Shown here: piece after piece, positions 1-8,072 of the stretch
Numbering within the stretch: the stretch's first letter is position 1
How the letters are laid out: every line of letters begins with the position of its first letter
Source: Hyphomonadaceae bacterium
GTDB lineage: Bacteria > Pseudomonadota > Alphaproteobacteria > Caulobacterales > Aquidulcibacteraceae
Assembly: GCA_019753175.1 (NCBI GenBank)
Contig: JAIELK010000019.1
Location: forward strand, 111,901 to 175,900
DNA: 64,000 bases
Reading direction: 5' to 3'
Position numbers and translations under genes: made by a program
Notes under the pieces: model-generated
Seen by the model: the letters and a program-made list of their open reading frames with translations, nothing else
Told to the model about the DNA's origin: nothing
Databases searched by the model: none

Positions 1-293
1 GTCAAGCCTGTAGCGGCGGGATCGAACGCATCGGTTTCCAGAATCGGCCGCACATGATCGTCGCCCCAGAGCAAGGACAGTGCTGCGAGTCGAGGCGGCA
101 GTTCGAAGGGTGGTGCATCGAAGAGGGCGTCGTCAGCGCCCTCGGTGCGGTCGTTGGCGGCGACGAGCTGCGCTTCAATCTCGGCCGCCGCGGCGGTTTC
201 GTCGAACGCCTCGCCTTCCCACCAAGCGGCGAAGCGCGCGCGCATCAGCGCGAGCTTTCGCTTGTCGAGCAGGGTCTTGAGGGCGACGGCCAT
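1..293 (-). CDS. Hypothetical protein, N-terminal part (cut by window edge)
   Basis: An open frame starts at ATG 293 and runs off the left edge, giving about 97 residues. It begins MAVALKTLLDKRKLALMRAR and continues as an acidic, Ala-rich helical protein with a WWEGE stretch near residue 24. Codon use is GC-rich and even, as in the neighbours. I do not recognise the family. The next gene to the right is on the same strand and ends 26 bases upstream, so the two may be co-transcribed. Without the C-terminus no function can be given. Confidence 0.6.
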   Translation of the reverse strand, partial: MAVALKTLLDKRKLALMRARFAAWWEGEAFDETAAAAEIEAQLVAANDRTEGADDALFDAPPFELPPRLAALSLLWGDDHVRPILETDAFDPAATGL

Positions 294-319
294 GGCCCCG
301 CCAGCTTAAGCGAATCCCG

Positions 320-1336
320 TTAACGATTTGCTTGGGCGGGCGGAATGAGCGGCGGGGCCTGCGATGGCAGGGGCGCGGTGGGGTCCTCCAGGAACGCCAG
401 AATATCGGCGAAGACCACCTCGCGCTGCGTGTCTCGTAAGAGCCAATGGAAGCCGTTCTCGTAAAGTGCGGTGCGCGCGCTTGCAGGCAAGCGGCGCGCG
501 GCGGTTTCAGCCGAACGGCGCGGAATGATGTCGTCACGCGCGCCAACCAGGAACAACACGTCGCCGGTGAGATTTGGCGCGCGGGCGGTGGCGCGCTCCA
601 TCAGGGTGACAAGGCCGTAAACGGCGTCGATGCGGGTAGACCAGATCATGTTTGGATCGCGCGAGGCGCGGATGAGCGCTTCGCGATTATCCGTCGACAC
701 GCGCGGGCGCATGTTGCGGGTCGGCTTCACCGGCTGCCACGGGAAGGTGTGCGCACTGACCCAGAGCGTCAGCGCGTAGGCGTCGGGCAGCGTCGACCAA
801 CCCCAAACGCCGGGCGCCACCAGCAACACGCGATCGACCGCGGGGGCGTTCTCGGCGCCTAGCGTCGCCATTACCGTCGCCGCGCCCATGCTGTCGCCCA
901 TAACGGCGATGCGTGCGCCGGGGTGCGCGCGGCGCGCCACCACGACGGCAGTGCGTAGATCCTCGGTGATCAGCCGCTCGCCGCCCCAAACGCCGCGCCG
1001 CGGCGAACGGCCGAAGCCGCGCGCGTCATAGGCGTAAAGGGCGACGCCGCGCTCTGCGAACCACGGACCGGCGAGATAGAACGCATTGGCGTAATCGTTC
1101 ATGCCGTGCAGCGCGACGATCACCGTAGAAGGCTGTCGCCCGTCCGGCGGCAGCCAGGCAGAGAGCCCGAGCGCGGTCCCGTCGAACGACACAAATCGCT
1201 CGCCGGCGGCATCGAAGTGCGGGCCGACAAAATCCGAAAGCGGGCTTCGCGCGCGCTGTACGGTTGGCACGCACGCGGCGAGCGCGAGCGCAGCGAGGCA
1301 CATCAGCACACGTCCCCATTTCGGCATGATGCTCAT
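320..1336 (-). CDS. Alpha/beta-hydrolase lipoprotein, lysophospholipase-like
   Basis: 338 residues. The start at 1336 is chosen because its ATGA overlaps the stop of the upstream gene, and because the next residues form a lipoprotein signal peptide with lipobox LAAC (Cys22). The mature protein is an S33/lysophospholipase-type hydrolase: oxyanion region HGMND near 77, nucleophile elbow GDSMG (Ser149), likely acid Asp268/269 in GARDD, and His297 in NGFHW. It probably hydrolyses an ester or monoacylglycerol-type substrate while anchored to a membrane facing the periplasm. The substrate is not evident. A longer frame extends upstream to 1414, but that part is inside the glycosylase gene. Confidence 0.85.
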   Translation of the reverse strand: MSIMPKWGRVLMCLAALALAACVPTVQRARSPLSDFVGPHFDAAGERFVSFDGTALGLSAWLPPDGRQPSTVIVALHGMNDYANAFYLAGPWFAERGVALYAYDARGFGRSPRRGVWGGERLITEDLRTAVVVARRAHPGARIAVMGDSMGAATVMATLGAENAPAVDRVLLVAPGVWGWSTLPDAYALTLWVSAHTFPWQPVKPTRNMRPRVSTDNREALIRASRDPNMIWSTRIDAVYGLVTLMERATARAPNLTGDVLFLVGARDDIIPRRSAETAARRLPASARTALYENGFHWLLRDTQREVVFADILAFLEDPTAPLPSQAPPLIPPAQANR

Positions 1337-1917
1337 GGCTTCAGCACCTCCCCCACCCGACGCCGCAGCGCCGGGACTAGCTCGGTTTCGAACCACCGAT
1401 TTCGCTTGAGCCAAGCGCTATTGCGCCACGAGGGATGGGGCAAGGGCACAATCGTTGGCGGATAGCCGCGCCAGCCTTTCACTGTCTCCGACACTGTCAG
1501 CTTCACCGCATCCTTCAGATGGTAGCGCTGTGCATAATGGCCGACGAGCAGCGTCAAACGCACGTTCGTCAGAAGGGGCAGCAGGCGCGGACGCCACATC
1601 GGTGCACACTCCGGCCGCGGCGGGAGATCGGCGCCGTTCACCGTGCCAGGGTAGCAGAAGCCCATCGCCGCGACGGCGACGTTGCGTTTGTCGTAGAAAC
1701 GGGCGCGATCGATGCCCATCCACTCGCGCAGCCGGTCGCCGGAGGGATCGTTCCAGGGAACGCCGGTTTCGTGCACGCGCCGGCCCGGCGCCTGCCCTAC
1801 GATCAGGATGCGTGCGTCGGCCTGCACCCACACCACCGGGCGCGGTTCGTGCGGCAACCGCTCGGCACAATGCCTGCAGGCCCGGATTGCGTCGACTACC
1901 GCCTCCAAACTGTCCAT
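1333..1917 (-). CDS. Uracil-DNA glycosylase superfamily protein
   Basis: 194 residues. The N-terminus has a CxxC pair (Cys14, Cys17), followed by the superfamily signature GQAPG at 41-45 and an ETGVPWNDPSGDRLR stretch. The distal LVGHYAQRYH segment fits the His-containing motif of the UDG fold (COG1573 type). The family removes uracil or other deaminated bases from DNA, or in some members has an unknown role. Only two of the Cys expected for a family 4 iron-sulfur cluster are clear, so cluster binding is doubtful. It is translationally coupled to the downstream lipoprotein hydrolase by a 4-base overlap. Confidence 0.85.
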   Translation of the reverse strand: MDSLEAVVDAIRACRHCAERLPHEPRPVVWVQADARILIVGQAPGRRVHETGVPWNDPSGDRLREWMGIDRARFYDKRNVAVAAMGFCYPGTVNGADLPPRPECAPMWRPRLLPLLTNVRLTLLVGHYAQRYHLKDAVKLTVSETVKGWRGYPPTIVPLPHPSWRNSAWLKRNRWFETELVPALRRRVGEVLKP

Positions 1918-2076
1918 GGCGGCGATGCTTTGCGATGACCGCCCGGGGCCGTCCAGACCCTATGCGCCGCATTCGCTGCATTCTGAGAGGCCCGTTCAAG
2001 TTGCGCTCAGGAGGCGCGCGCTAATCATCGACCCATGAAGCGCGATGAGGGCGCGTCAGGAACTGGGAGCACCACA

Positions 2077-2574
2077 ATGAACCGTATCGTTACCGCCACA
2101 GCCGCTTTCGCCGCGATGGCCTGCTTTGCCCTCGAAGCGTCGGCGCAAAACCGCACCGTCGTCAGCCAGTGGGGCCGTGACAATGGCGCCGCCTCGGTGC
2201 AGCAAGGCCGAGATAACCGCGCCAATATCGACCAGAGTGGCCGCAGCCACTACGCGCGCGCCATCCAAGACGGCCGCCGCAACTTCCTGCGGATGCAGCA
2301 AGGCGGTACGCGCAACGAGGCCGTGACCGAGCAATATGGCGACGACAACCTCGCCGTCACCGGTCAAGATGGGCGTCGCCTGAACTCGCGCATCTATCAG
2401 TCTGGCTACGGCAACGTCGCCGGCGTCGCGCAGATTGGCAACGGCAGCCGCGCCACGACCGACCAGGTCGGCGTCGACAACACCTCGGCGATCATCCAGG
2501 TCGGCAACAATCAGAACGCCAATGTCACTCAGCGCGGCACCGGCAACATCACCGTCGTTGTGCAAGGCGAGTAA
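2077..2574 (+). CDS. Curlin-repeat protein (CsgA/CsgB-like)
   Basis: 165 residues. The signal peptide ends at ASAQ (about residue 23). The rest is about eleven repeats of 11-12 residues with the pattern Q-x-G-x-x-N-x-A-x-V/I, for example QVGNNQNANVT and QIGNGSRATTD. This is the curlin repeat that stacks into the beta-solenoid of secreted amyloid fibres. It should be exported and assembled outside the cell as a curli subunit or nucleator; which of the two cannot be told. ATG 2077 follows a GGGAG. The next gene encodes a CsgH-type protein. No csgG, csgE or csgF is visible in the window. Confidence 0.88.
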   Translation: MNRIVTATAAFAAMACFALEASAQNRTVVSQWGRDNGAASVQQGRDNRANIDQSGRSHYARAIQDGRRNFLRMQQGGTRNEAVTEQYGDDNLAVTGQDGRRLNSRIYQSGYGNVAGVAQIGNGSRATTDQVGVDNTSAIIQVGNNQNANVTQRGTGNITVVVQGE

Positions 2575-2593
2575 CGTCCACGAGCCTTGTGTT

Positions 2594-2635
2594 GCGGAAG
2601 GGCGCCCCTCCCCCCAGCGCCCTTCCGCTCTTTTT
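2594..2635 (+). terminator. Strong intrinsic terminator after the curlin gene
   Basis: A perfect 12-bp stem (2594-2605 pairs with 2617-2628, arm GCGGAAGGGCGC) with an 11-base loop is followed by TCTTTTT. It lies 19 bases after the curlin stop and just upstream of the csgH ribosome site. It should cut csgH expression relative to the fibre subunit unless csgH has its own promoter. Confidence 0.9.
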
Positions 2636-2653
2636 CCTCAAATGGAGGTTACG

Positions 2654-3103
2654 ATGAACAAAATCGTCCTCGCCGTGGCGGCTCTCGTCGCCGCAACCGC
2701 TTGCGGCGCTGCAGCGCGTAGCGAACAAGCCTCGCCTCTCGCATCCACCGCCGCGGCCGCTGCTTACAGCGTTGAAGCGACACCAGCCGAGGCGCCCGTG
2801 CAGGTGACAGTCGCACCGATAGAGTGCGCCATTCGCACCGTCCGCACCGCCGACGGCGTGCGCTTCGATGCGATCGCCGACGGCTTTGCGCCAATCTCCG
2901 GGCAATACGAGTTCGTGCTGACCAAAACCGATGCGGCCGGCTCGTCCGACATTGTCCAAGGCGGTGATTTCAGTCTGGCGCCAGGCCAGCGTGAAATGCT
3001 CGGTAGCGCTGAACTCAGCTTGGATCGCGGCGCACGCTATCGCGCCCGCTTGGTGCTGAGCGACGCCGAGGGCGAACTCTGCCGCAGCGTGCGGCGCTCA
3101 TAG
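2654..3103 (+). CDS. csgH: CsgH-type curli assembly inhibitor/chaperone
   Basis: 149 residues, with GGAGG seven bases before ATG 2654. A signal peptide (MNKIVLAVAALVAATACG) is followed by an Ala-rich linker and then a compact beta-sandwich-like domain from about residue 55. That domain has paired cysteines (IECAIRT and ELCRSV) and the pattern LxxxDAAGSSDIVQGGDFSLAPGQ. This matches the alphaproteobacterial CsgH family, which binds curlin and blocks premature amyloid formation in the periplasm. Position directly after the curlin gene supports the call. A Cys at residue 17 could alternatively be a lipoprotein site. Confidence 0.78.
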   Translation: MNKIVLAVAALVAATACGAAARSEQASPLASTAAAAAYSVEATPAEAPVQVTVAPIECAIRTVRTADGVRFDAIADGFAPISGQYEFVLTKTDAAGSSDIVQGGDFSLAPGQREMLGSAELSLDRGARYRARLVLSDAEGELCRSVRRS

Positions 3104-3200
3104 GCACGCGCTGCGTCGCTCCCGGATTGGTCGCGTAAGCGCCCAGTCCGGGAATGGGTGGGTGATCGCGTCTCGCCATGAACGCATCGCTGTGCTTGAA

Positions 3201-3217
3201 GCTCCCCCAGGGGGAGC
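3201..3217 (+). promoter_or_regulatory. Hairpin covering the ribosome-binding site of the next gene
   Basis: GCTCCCC at 3201-3207 pairs perfectly with GGGGAGC at 3211-3217. The right arm is the Shine-Dalgarno for ATG 3221. If formed in the mRNA, the stem hides the ribosome site, so translation of the esterase gene may be low or conditional. Regulation is inferred; only the pairing is seen. Confidence 0.45.
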
Positions 3218-3220
3218 ATC

Positions 3221-4480
3221 ATGCGTTGGATCGGACTCGGCCTCGTCATCGCCCTGATCGCCGGCCTGCTGGTGGGTTGTTCCACCATGCTGCCCGTGGT
3301 GAAACTCGATCCCGCGCAAGCGCCGCCCGCGCCGCCCTCTGTGCTGGGCGCATACGGCCCCGACCCGGAAGTCACCAGTATCGAAGACTGGGAAACGCGG
3401 CGCGCGCCGTTGTTGCGCCGGGCGTTTGCCGAACACGTGTACGGCCCATACCCGCAACACGTCGCGCCGGCGCGGTTGATTCTCAGCGAGCCAGTTGGCG
3501 TCCCGGAACTCGATGCACTGGCGATGGTGGAGCAATGGAGTGTCGGTGTCGGCAGCGAAGATCGCCCCTTGCACTTCAACATGCTTGTGGTGCTGCCGCG
3601 CAGCGATCGGCCAGTTCCGCTCGTCATCATGCAGACCTTCTGCGGCAATCGCGCCGCTCTCCGCGACCCGCCCGACACCGTAGCCGGGCCGCTGACCCCC
3701 GCATTTCCGGCCTGTGACGATCGCTGGATGTTTCCGCTGATCGAAGGTGTGTTTGGCCGCTACATCAACGGCCCGCCGTTCGAGGACTTGCTGGAACGCG
3801 GTTACGGCGTCGCCTTGTACTATGCCGGCGATATCGTCGCAGACGAGCCTGAAGTCGCGCGCGGCAACCTTGCGCAGCTCTATGGCGATGAGGCCGAGAA
3901 CGCCGGGGCCATCGCCGCTTGGGCGTGGCTGTACAGCCAAGCGTACGATGTGCTCGCAGCCGACGCCCGCGTCGATGCGGGTCGGGTCGCGATCTGGGGT
4001 CATTCGCGCAACGGCAAATCTGCACTGCTTGCGGGCGCCATGGATCGCAGGTTTGCCGCCATCATATCGCATCAGTCCGGTCGTGGCGGCGCTTCACTCA
4101 ATCGCAGCGACGCGGGTGAAGGCGCCACCGGCATGATGGAAGAATATCCGCACTGGTTCCCGCCTGCCTACGTGCGAGCGACCGACAGCCACGCGATGCT
4201 CGATCAGCATCAACTCATCGCGCTGATCGCGCCGCGACCGCTATTGCTGGGAAATGCGACACGCGACGCCTGGGCTGATCCGCTCGGCGCTTGGGTCGCA
4301 GCGCAAGCCGCCGACCAGGTGTACGATCTCTATGGCGTCGAAGGCTTGGCCGGCACGGACATGCGCGCCCCCAACCACGCGGGGCGTATCGCCTTCTACG
4401 CCCGTTCGGGCCTGCATGGCGTCTCGACCGCGGATTGGCGGGTATTTCTCGACTTTTTGGACGCGCATTTGGATCGGTGA
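3221..4480 (+). CDS. CE15-like glucuronoyl/acetyl esterase lipoprotein
   Basis: 419 residues. The signal peptide ends in LVGC (Cys20), so it is probably lipid-anchored. The catalytic domain has the serine elbow GHSRNGK (Ser262), the hallmark of the CE15 and related acetylxylan-esterase-like family. It continues with ISHQSGRGGASLNRS and the conserved segment LLLGNATRDAWADP. Family members cleave ester links between lignin and glucuronoxylan or related acyl-sugars; the natural substrate here is unknown. It is a single gene between csgH and the convergent tlyA. Confidence 0.82.
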   Translation: MRWIGLGLVIALIAGLLVGCSTMLPVVKLDPAQAPPAPPSVLGAYGPDPEVTSIEDWETRRAPLLRRAFAEHVYGPYPQHVAPARLILSEPVGVPELDALAMVEQWSVGVGSEDRPLHFNMLVVLPRSDRPVPLVIMQTFCGNRAALRDPPDTVAGPLTPAFPACDDRWMFPLIEGVFGRYINGPPFEDLLERGYGVALYYAGDIVADEPEVARGNLAQLYGDEAENAGAIAAWAWLYSQAYDVLAADARVDAGRVAIWGHSRNGKSALLAGAMDRRFAAIISHQSGRGGASLNRSDAGEGATGMMEEYPHWFPPAYVRATDSHAMLDQHQLIALIAPRPLLLGNATRDAWADPLGAWVAAQAADQVYDLYGVEGLAGTDMRAPNHAGRIAFYARSGLHGVSTADWRVFLDFLDAHLDR

Positions 4481-4520
4481 GACTCTTTGTCGAGAACGTG
4501 CGCGGCGCCCAGTCGGGGGC

Positions 4521-5246
4521 TCACCGACTCGCGAAATACAAAAACTCTTGGTTCCCGTCGCCGCCGAGAATGGGCGATGCAATTGCATCGACGCGTGTGA
4601 AGCCGTGAAGCCCATCGAGCGCAGCAATTGCAGCTTCCGCCGCTTCACGCGCACGCGTCTCGCTTAACACGCCGCCCTTGCGCGCGCCTGGCCCTGCCTC
4701 GAACTGAGGCTTGATCAGCGCGATCAGCTCGGCCTGAGGCGAGGCAAGCGACAGCGGAACATCAAGCGCCTTGGCCGCCCCGATGAAGCTTACGTCGCAT
4801 ACGATCAGAGACGGCAGGTCAGGGACATGATCACGCGTCAGCGCCCGCGCATCGGTGCGTTCCAACATCACGACACGGGGATCGTCGCGCAAAGAGGGAT
4901 GCATCTGGCCGTGGCCGACATCAACGGCGTAGACGCGATTTGCCCCGCGGTTCAGGAGCACCTCCGTAAAGCCGCCGGTCGAGGCGCCGATGTCGAGACA
5001 CGTGCGTCCGCCAGGGTCGACGCCAAAAACATCGAGCGCGTGCGCCAGCTTCACGCCGCCGCGCGACACCCAGGGATGCGGCGGCGCCACCTCCAGCGAT
5101 GCCTCTGCGTCGACGAGATCGGACGCGCGTGCGACGACCGCGCCGTTCGCTCGCACGCCGCCAGCGGCGATCGCCGCCTGCGCCTTGGCGCGGCTTTCGA
5201 CCAGCCCCTTCGTAAGCAGCAGCAAATCGGCGCGCATCCTCGTCAT
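4521..5246 (-). CDS. tlyA: TlyA-family rRNA 2'-O-methyltransferase
   Basis: About 241 residues from ATG 5246 (ATG 5237 is also possible). The N-terminal S4 RNA-binding domain (RADLLLLTKGLVESRAKAQ) is followed by an FtsJ-type Rossmann fold with the SAM site CLDIGASTGGFTEVLL. The catalytic K-D-K-E-type residues are suggested by VCDVSFIGAAK and LIKPQFEAGPGA. TlyA methylates 16S and 23S rRNA and is often annotated as hemolysin A. In alphaproteobacteria it often sits near dxs or exonuclease VII genes, which are absent here. Confidence 0.92.
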   Translation of the reverse strand: MTRMRADLLLLTKGLVESRAKAQAAIAAGGVRANGAVVARASDLVDAEASLEVAPPHPWVSRGGVKLAHALDVFGVDPGGRTCLDIGASTGGFTEVLLNRGANRVYAVDVGHGQMHPSLRDDPRVVMLERTDARALTRDHVPDLPSLIVCDVSFIGAAKALDVPLSLASPQAELIALIKPQFEAGPGARKGGVLSETRAREAAEAAIAALDGLHGFTRVDAIASPILGGDGNQEFLYFASR

Positions 5247-5342
5247 GGGGCTCGCTCTGACCGGTCCCTGCCGCGAAGGCAAGCGCTTGCTCTCACCGGC
5301 AATTGGCCGCAAATGACGGGACAAACACATAAGGGGAAGCGC

Positions 5343-6830
5343 ATGAACGAAGGGCTCTCGCGTCGGGCGTTGATGGCAACAAGCGCCGCCGCCGCCGGGC
5401 TGGCCGCCGCCTGCCAGCCGCGCGGCGATTCTAGCGATGCTTTGGGCGCGCTCGACGCGACGGGCGTCGCCGCCGCGGTCCGTGCTGGCGACATCACCGC
5501 GATTGAAGCGCTCGAAGCGGCGATTGCGCGCGCTGAGCGGGTCAATGGCGAACTCAACTTCATCGCCGCGCCGACTTACGATGACGCGCGCGAGCGTGCG
5601 GCGCAGACACTGGCGGGGCCCTTTGCCGGCGTGCCCACCCTAATCAAGGACCTGATGCCGGTTGTCGGCCAACCCACGCGCTATGGCTGCCGCGCCTTCG
5701 CCAACAATATCGCCGACGCGCAGCCGCCTTTCATGGACGCCGTGCTCGCATCGGGCCTGGTGTCCTTCGGCAAGTCGACGACGCCGGAGTTTGGGCTGAC
5801 GGCGACAACCGAACCCCTGCTCGGCGGCGCCACCAAGAACCCATGGGACGTGACGCGCTCGTGCGGCGGCTCGTCAGGGGGTGCGGCTGTCGCCGTGGCG
5901 GCGCGAGTCGTGCCGATGGCGCATGCCAGCGATGGCGGCGGCTCGATCCGCATCCCGGCATCATGCAACGCCGTGTTCGGGCTCAAACCATCGCGTAATC
6001 GCACCCAGCCGGTGCCAGGCGATACGGAAGCCCTGCCGATCTCTGTCAATGGGTGCGTCAGCCTGAGCGTGCGCGACAGCGCCGCGTTTCTCGCGGTGGT
6101 GGAACGCAGCGGCGATGGCGCGGCGTTCGCACCGGTCGGCGTGGTCGAAGGACCGAACACGCAGCGCCTGCGCATCGCGCTCAACGTGCCCGATTTCCGC
6201 GGCCGCGAACCCGATCCGGAAGTCCGCGCCGCGACCGAAGCTGCGGCGGAGCTCTGCCGTTCGCTTGGCCACGACGTGCGGGAAGCGCGGCCGGACCTCG
6301 ACGGCGAGCAATTCTCGCGCGACTTCATCCTGCTCTGGGCCGAAGGCGCAGCGCAGGTGGTCAGCTTGGTGCAGGCGAACGCGGGCGGCGCGCCGCTCGA
6401 CCAATTGCTGGAGCCGCTGACACTCGACTTGGCGCGCCATTACCAAGAGCAAGGGCCGCAAGCGCTCGCTGCCGCGATCCGCCGCTTGCGCGACGTGGAA
6501 GCACGCTATGCGGCGTTTTTCAGCGATGTCGACGTGCTGCTTTCCCCCGTGGTGTCGAAGCCGCCGCTGCCGCTGGGCGAAATTGCGCCGACGCTGGGCA
6601 TGGCCGAAGGCTTCGCGCGGGTGACCGATTATGTGGGCTACACGCCGCTGCAGAATGTTGCCGGCGCGCCGGCGATGAGCGTGCCGCTTGGCTGGTCGCA
6701 GGGCGGGCTGCCGATTGGCATCCAGTTCGCCGCCGCGCCCGGTCGCGAACGCATGCTGCTGGAGCTGGCCTACGAGTTGGAGCGGGCCCAGCCGTGGGCC
6801 GGTCGGGCTCCATCGGTTCGCGCCGCATGA
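5343..6830 (+). CDS. Exported amidase (amidase-signature family)
   Basis: 495 residues from ATG 5343, preceded by AAGGGGAAG. The N-terminus MNEGLSRRALMATSAAAAG looks like a Tat or lipoprotein-type signal (Cys24 in AAAC). The amidase-signature triad is complete: Lys102 in TLIKDL, cis-Ser177 in GGSSGG and nucleophile Ser201 in DGGGSIRIPAS. The family hydrolyses amides such as 6-aminohexanoate cyclic dimer or peptide amides; the substrate is not defined. A continuous frame extends far upstream across tlyA and is not coding there. Confidence 0.9.
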   Translation: MNEGLSRRALMATSAAAAGLAAACQPRGDSSDALGALDATGVAAAVRAGDITAIEALEAAIARAERVNGELNFIAAPTYDDARERAAQTLAGPFAGVPTLIKDLMPVVGQPTRYGCRAFANNIADAQPPFMDAVLASGLVSFGKSTTPEFGLTATTEPLLGGATKNPWDVTRSCGGSSGGAAVAVAARVVPMAHASDGGGSIRIPASCNAVFGLKPSRNRTQPVPGDTEALPISVNGCVSLSVRDSAAFLAVVERSGDGAAFAPVGVVEGPNTQRLRIALNVPDFRGREPDPEVRAATEAAAELCRSLGHDVREARPDLDGEQFSRDFILLWAEGAAQVVSLVQANAGGAPLDQLLEPLTLDLARHYQEQGPQALAAAIRRLRDVEARYAAFFSDVDVLLSPVVSKPPLPLGEIAPTLGMAEGFARVTDYVGYTPLQNVAGAPAMSVPLGWSQGGLPIGIQFAAAPGRERMLLELAYELERAQPWAGRAPSVRAA

Positions 6831-6874
6831 ACCGCCTCCACACTCCCGCCCTCATTGCTGGGTAGCGCACACCC

Positions 6875-7273
6875 ATGGTGTTACGCGTCATCGGATGCGC
6901 TCTTTTGGCCGCCGGTCTGCTGACCGCGCCCGCGCTTGCACAGCAACAACAACCCGCTGCACCGCCGCAACAGCGGGGCGAGGAATGGTATCGCGGCCAG
7001 CTGGTCGAGCTGTCCGAAATTCTAGGCGGCGCGCACTATCTGCGGATCCTTTGCGAGGGCCGCGACAACCAGCGCTGGCGCAATTACATGCGCGGCGTGA
7101 TCGACCGCGAACAGCGTTACAACGCGCTCTTGGTCGAAGGTTTCAACCGCGGCTATCGCACCGAAGAAGCGCGCTTTCCCGTCTGCGACATCACCACCCA
7201 GCAGATGGAGGCAGAGCTGCGCGCGCGCGGCCTGCGCGTCGCGCAAGCCTTGAGCGCCAGATACGCGGAGTGA
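6875..7273 (+). CDS. TIGR02301-type exported protein
   Basis: 132 residues. The signal peptide is MVLRVIGCALLAAGLLTAPALAQ. The mature part has the pattern LVELSEILGGAHYLRILCEG and a second cysteine in FPVCDI, typical of a small periplasmic alphaproteobacterial family of unknown function (TIGR02301). Its stop overlaps the next start by one base (TGATG), so the two are coupled. Confidence 0.8.
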   Translation: MVLRVIGCALLAAGLLTAPALAQQQQPAAPPQQRGEEWYRGQLVELSEILGGAHYLRILCEGRDNQRWRNYMRGVIDREQRYNALLVEGFNRGYRTEEARFPVCDITTQQMEAELRARGLRVAQALSARYAE

Positions 7274-7497
7274 TGATGAGCGATTTGAAGCACCGGGCGC
7301 TCGAACTAATTATCAATGCTTGGGAACAGGCTTTGGCCGAAGGCGCGGCGCCTGAAGAGGTGGCGTCGGTGTCGATCTACGCCGCGCTCGCCGACATGGT
7401 CGACCGCTTTGGCGAAACGCCGGTGGCGGAGTTCTGCACGACATTGCCCGAGCGCGTGCGCGCTGGTGAGTTCACGTTGCGGACGCCCGCCCCTTAG
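7273..7497 (+). CDS. Small conserved protein of unknown function
   Basis: 74 residues beginning MMSDLKHRALELIINAWEQA. It is an all-helical, acidic, soluble-looking protein with no signal or membrane segment. ATG 7276 is an alternative start. It is coupled to the TIGR02301 gene. Its last 26 bases run antisense to the end of the next gene on the other strand. Function unknown. Confidence 0.7.
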   Translation: MMSDLKHRALELIINAWEQALAEGAAPEEVASVSIYAALADMVDRFGETPVAEFCTTLPERVRAGEFTLRTPAP

Positions 7498-7951
7498 ATC
7501 GCGCCGCCCAAATCTGTTCCAGCCAATCACGCGGCGGCATGCCGTCTTCGTGCATGTCGGCGCGCGACAAGAATAGATGTCGCGCAATCTCGGCCTGGCG
7601 CTCAATGTTGTAGTGCGTGAGCTTCAGCCCAAGCTCAGCCTTGTAGCGATACGCCTTTCGTCCCAGCGCGCTGAGTTTGCTCGCTGCCAGCACCACGCCG
7701 CGCTCAGCCTGCCAGACATGCATGAGCTCGTGCACAAACCAACCCTGCTCGTCTAGGTCAGTGTCCGCAAAGTCGCGCGCGGCGCGCCAGCGTGAGAACC
7801 AGATCGTGCGCCCGAGCGGCACCATGGCGGCGAAGGTCAAGGGCGGCCCTTGCGCCACCCGCACGCGCGGCCAGTCGATCTCATCGTCGAACACGCCACG
7901 GCCGAGCGCGACTTCGCCATCTGTCAGAGGGCGTCGCTCCCAAAGCGTCAT
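7472..7951 (-). CDS. Putative zinc metallopeptidase-like protein (so-called vgr-related)
   Basis: About 159 residues from ATG 7951 (MTLWERRPLTDGEVALGRGVF); ATG 7969 would add six residues. The key motif is HELMHVWQ, a zincin-type HExxH. Proteins of this kind are often labelled vgr-related in alphaproteobacteria. The C-terminus is basic, with no signal peptide. Activity is unproven. The frame stays open upstream, but that segment lies across the terminator and 3' end of the next gene and is not coding. Confidence 0.7.
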   Translation of the reverse strand: MTLWERRPLTDGEVALGRGVFDDEIDWPRVRVAQGPPLTFAAMVPLGRTIWFSRWRAARDFADTDLDEQGWFVHELMHVWQAERGVVLAASKLSALGRKAYRYKAELGLKLTHYNIERQAEIARHLFLSRADMHEDGMPPRDWLEQIWAARSKGRASAT

Positions 7952-7998
7952 GCGGTTGCGGCCATGCATACGTGCAATATGGCCGCGCGAGGGGGACG

Positions 7999-8035
7999 AA
8001 AAAAGAGCGGCCCGGCGGGGGGCGCCGGGCCGCTC
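7999..8035 (-). terminator. Intrinsic terminator of the repeat-protein gene
   Basis: An 11-bp perfect stem (GAGCGGCCCGG at 8005-8015 with its complement at 8025-8035) is followed, reading the minus strand, by six T. It lies 37 bases beyond the stop of the minus-strand gene at 8073-8912. Confidence 0.9.
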
Positions 8036-8072
8036 GAGCGGCGCGCGCTGGGGACGCGCGACCTGGAGGAAG

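Noticed and set aside
3098..4072. Long minus-strand frame (324 codons) over the esterase
   Set aside because: It is the GC-rich shadow of the CE15-like gene, with no domain and no ribosome site.
4827..5342. N-terminal extension of the amidase frame across tlyA
   Set aside because: It is antisense to a well-supported tlyA gene; a ribosome site and a signal peptide mark the true start at 5343.
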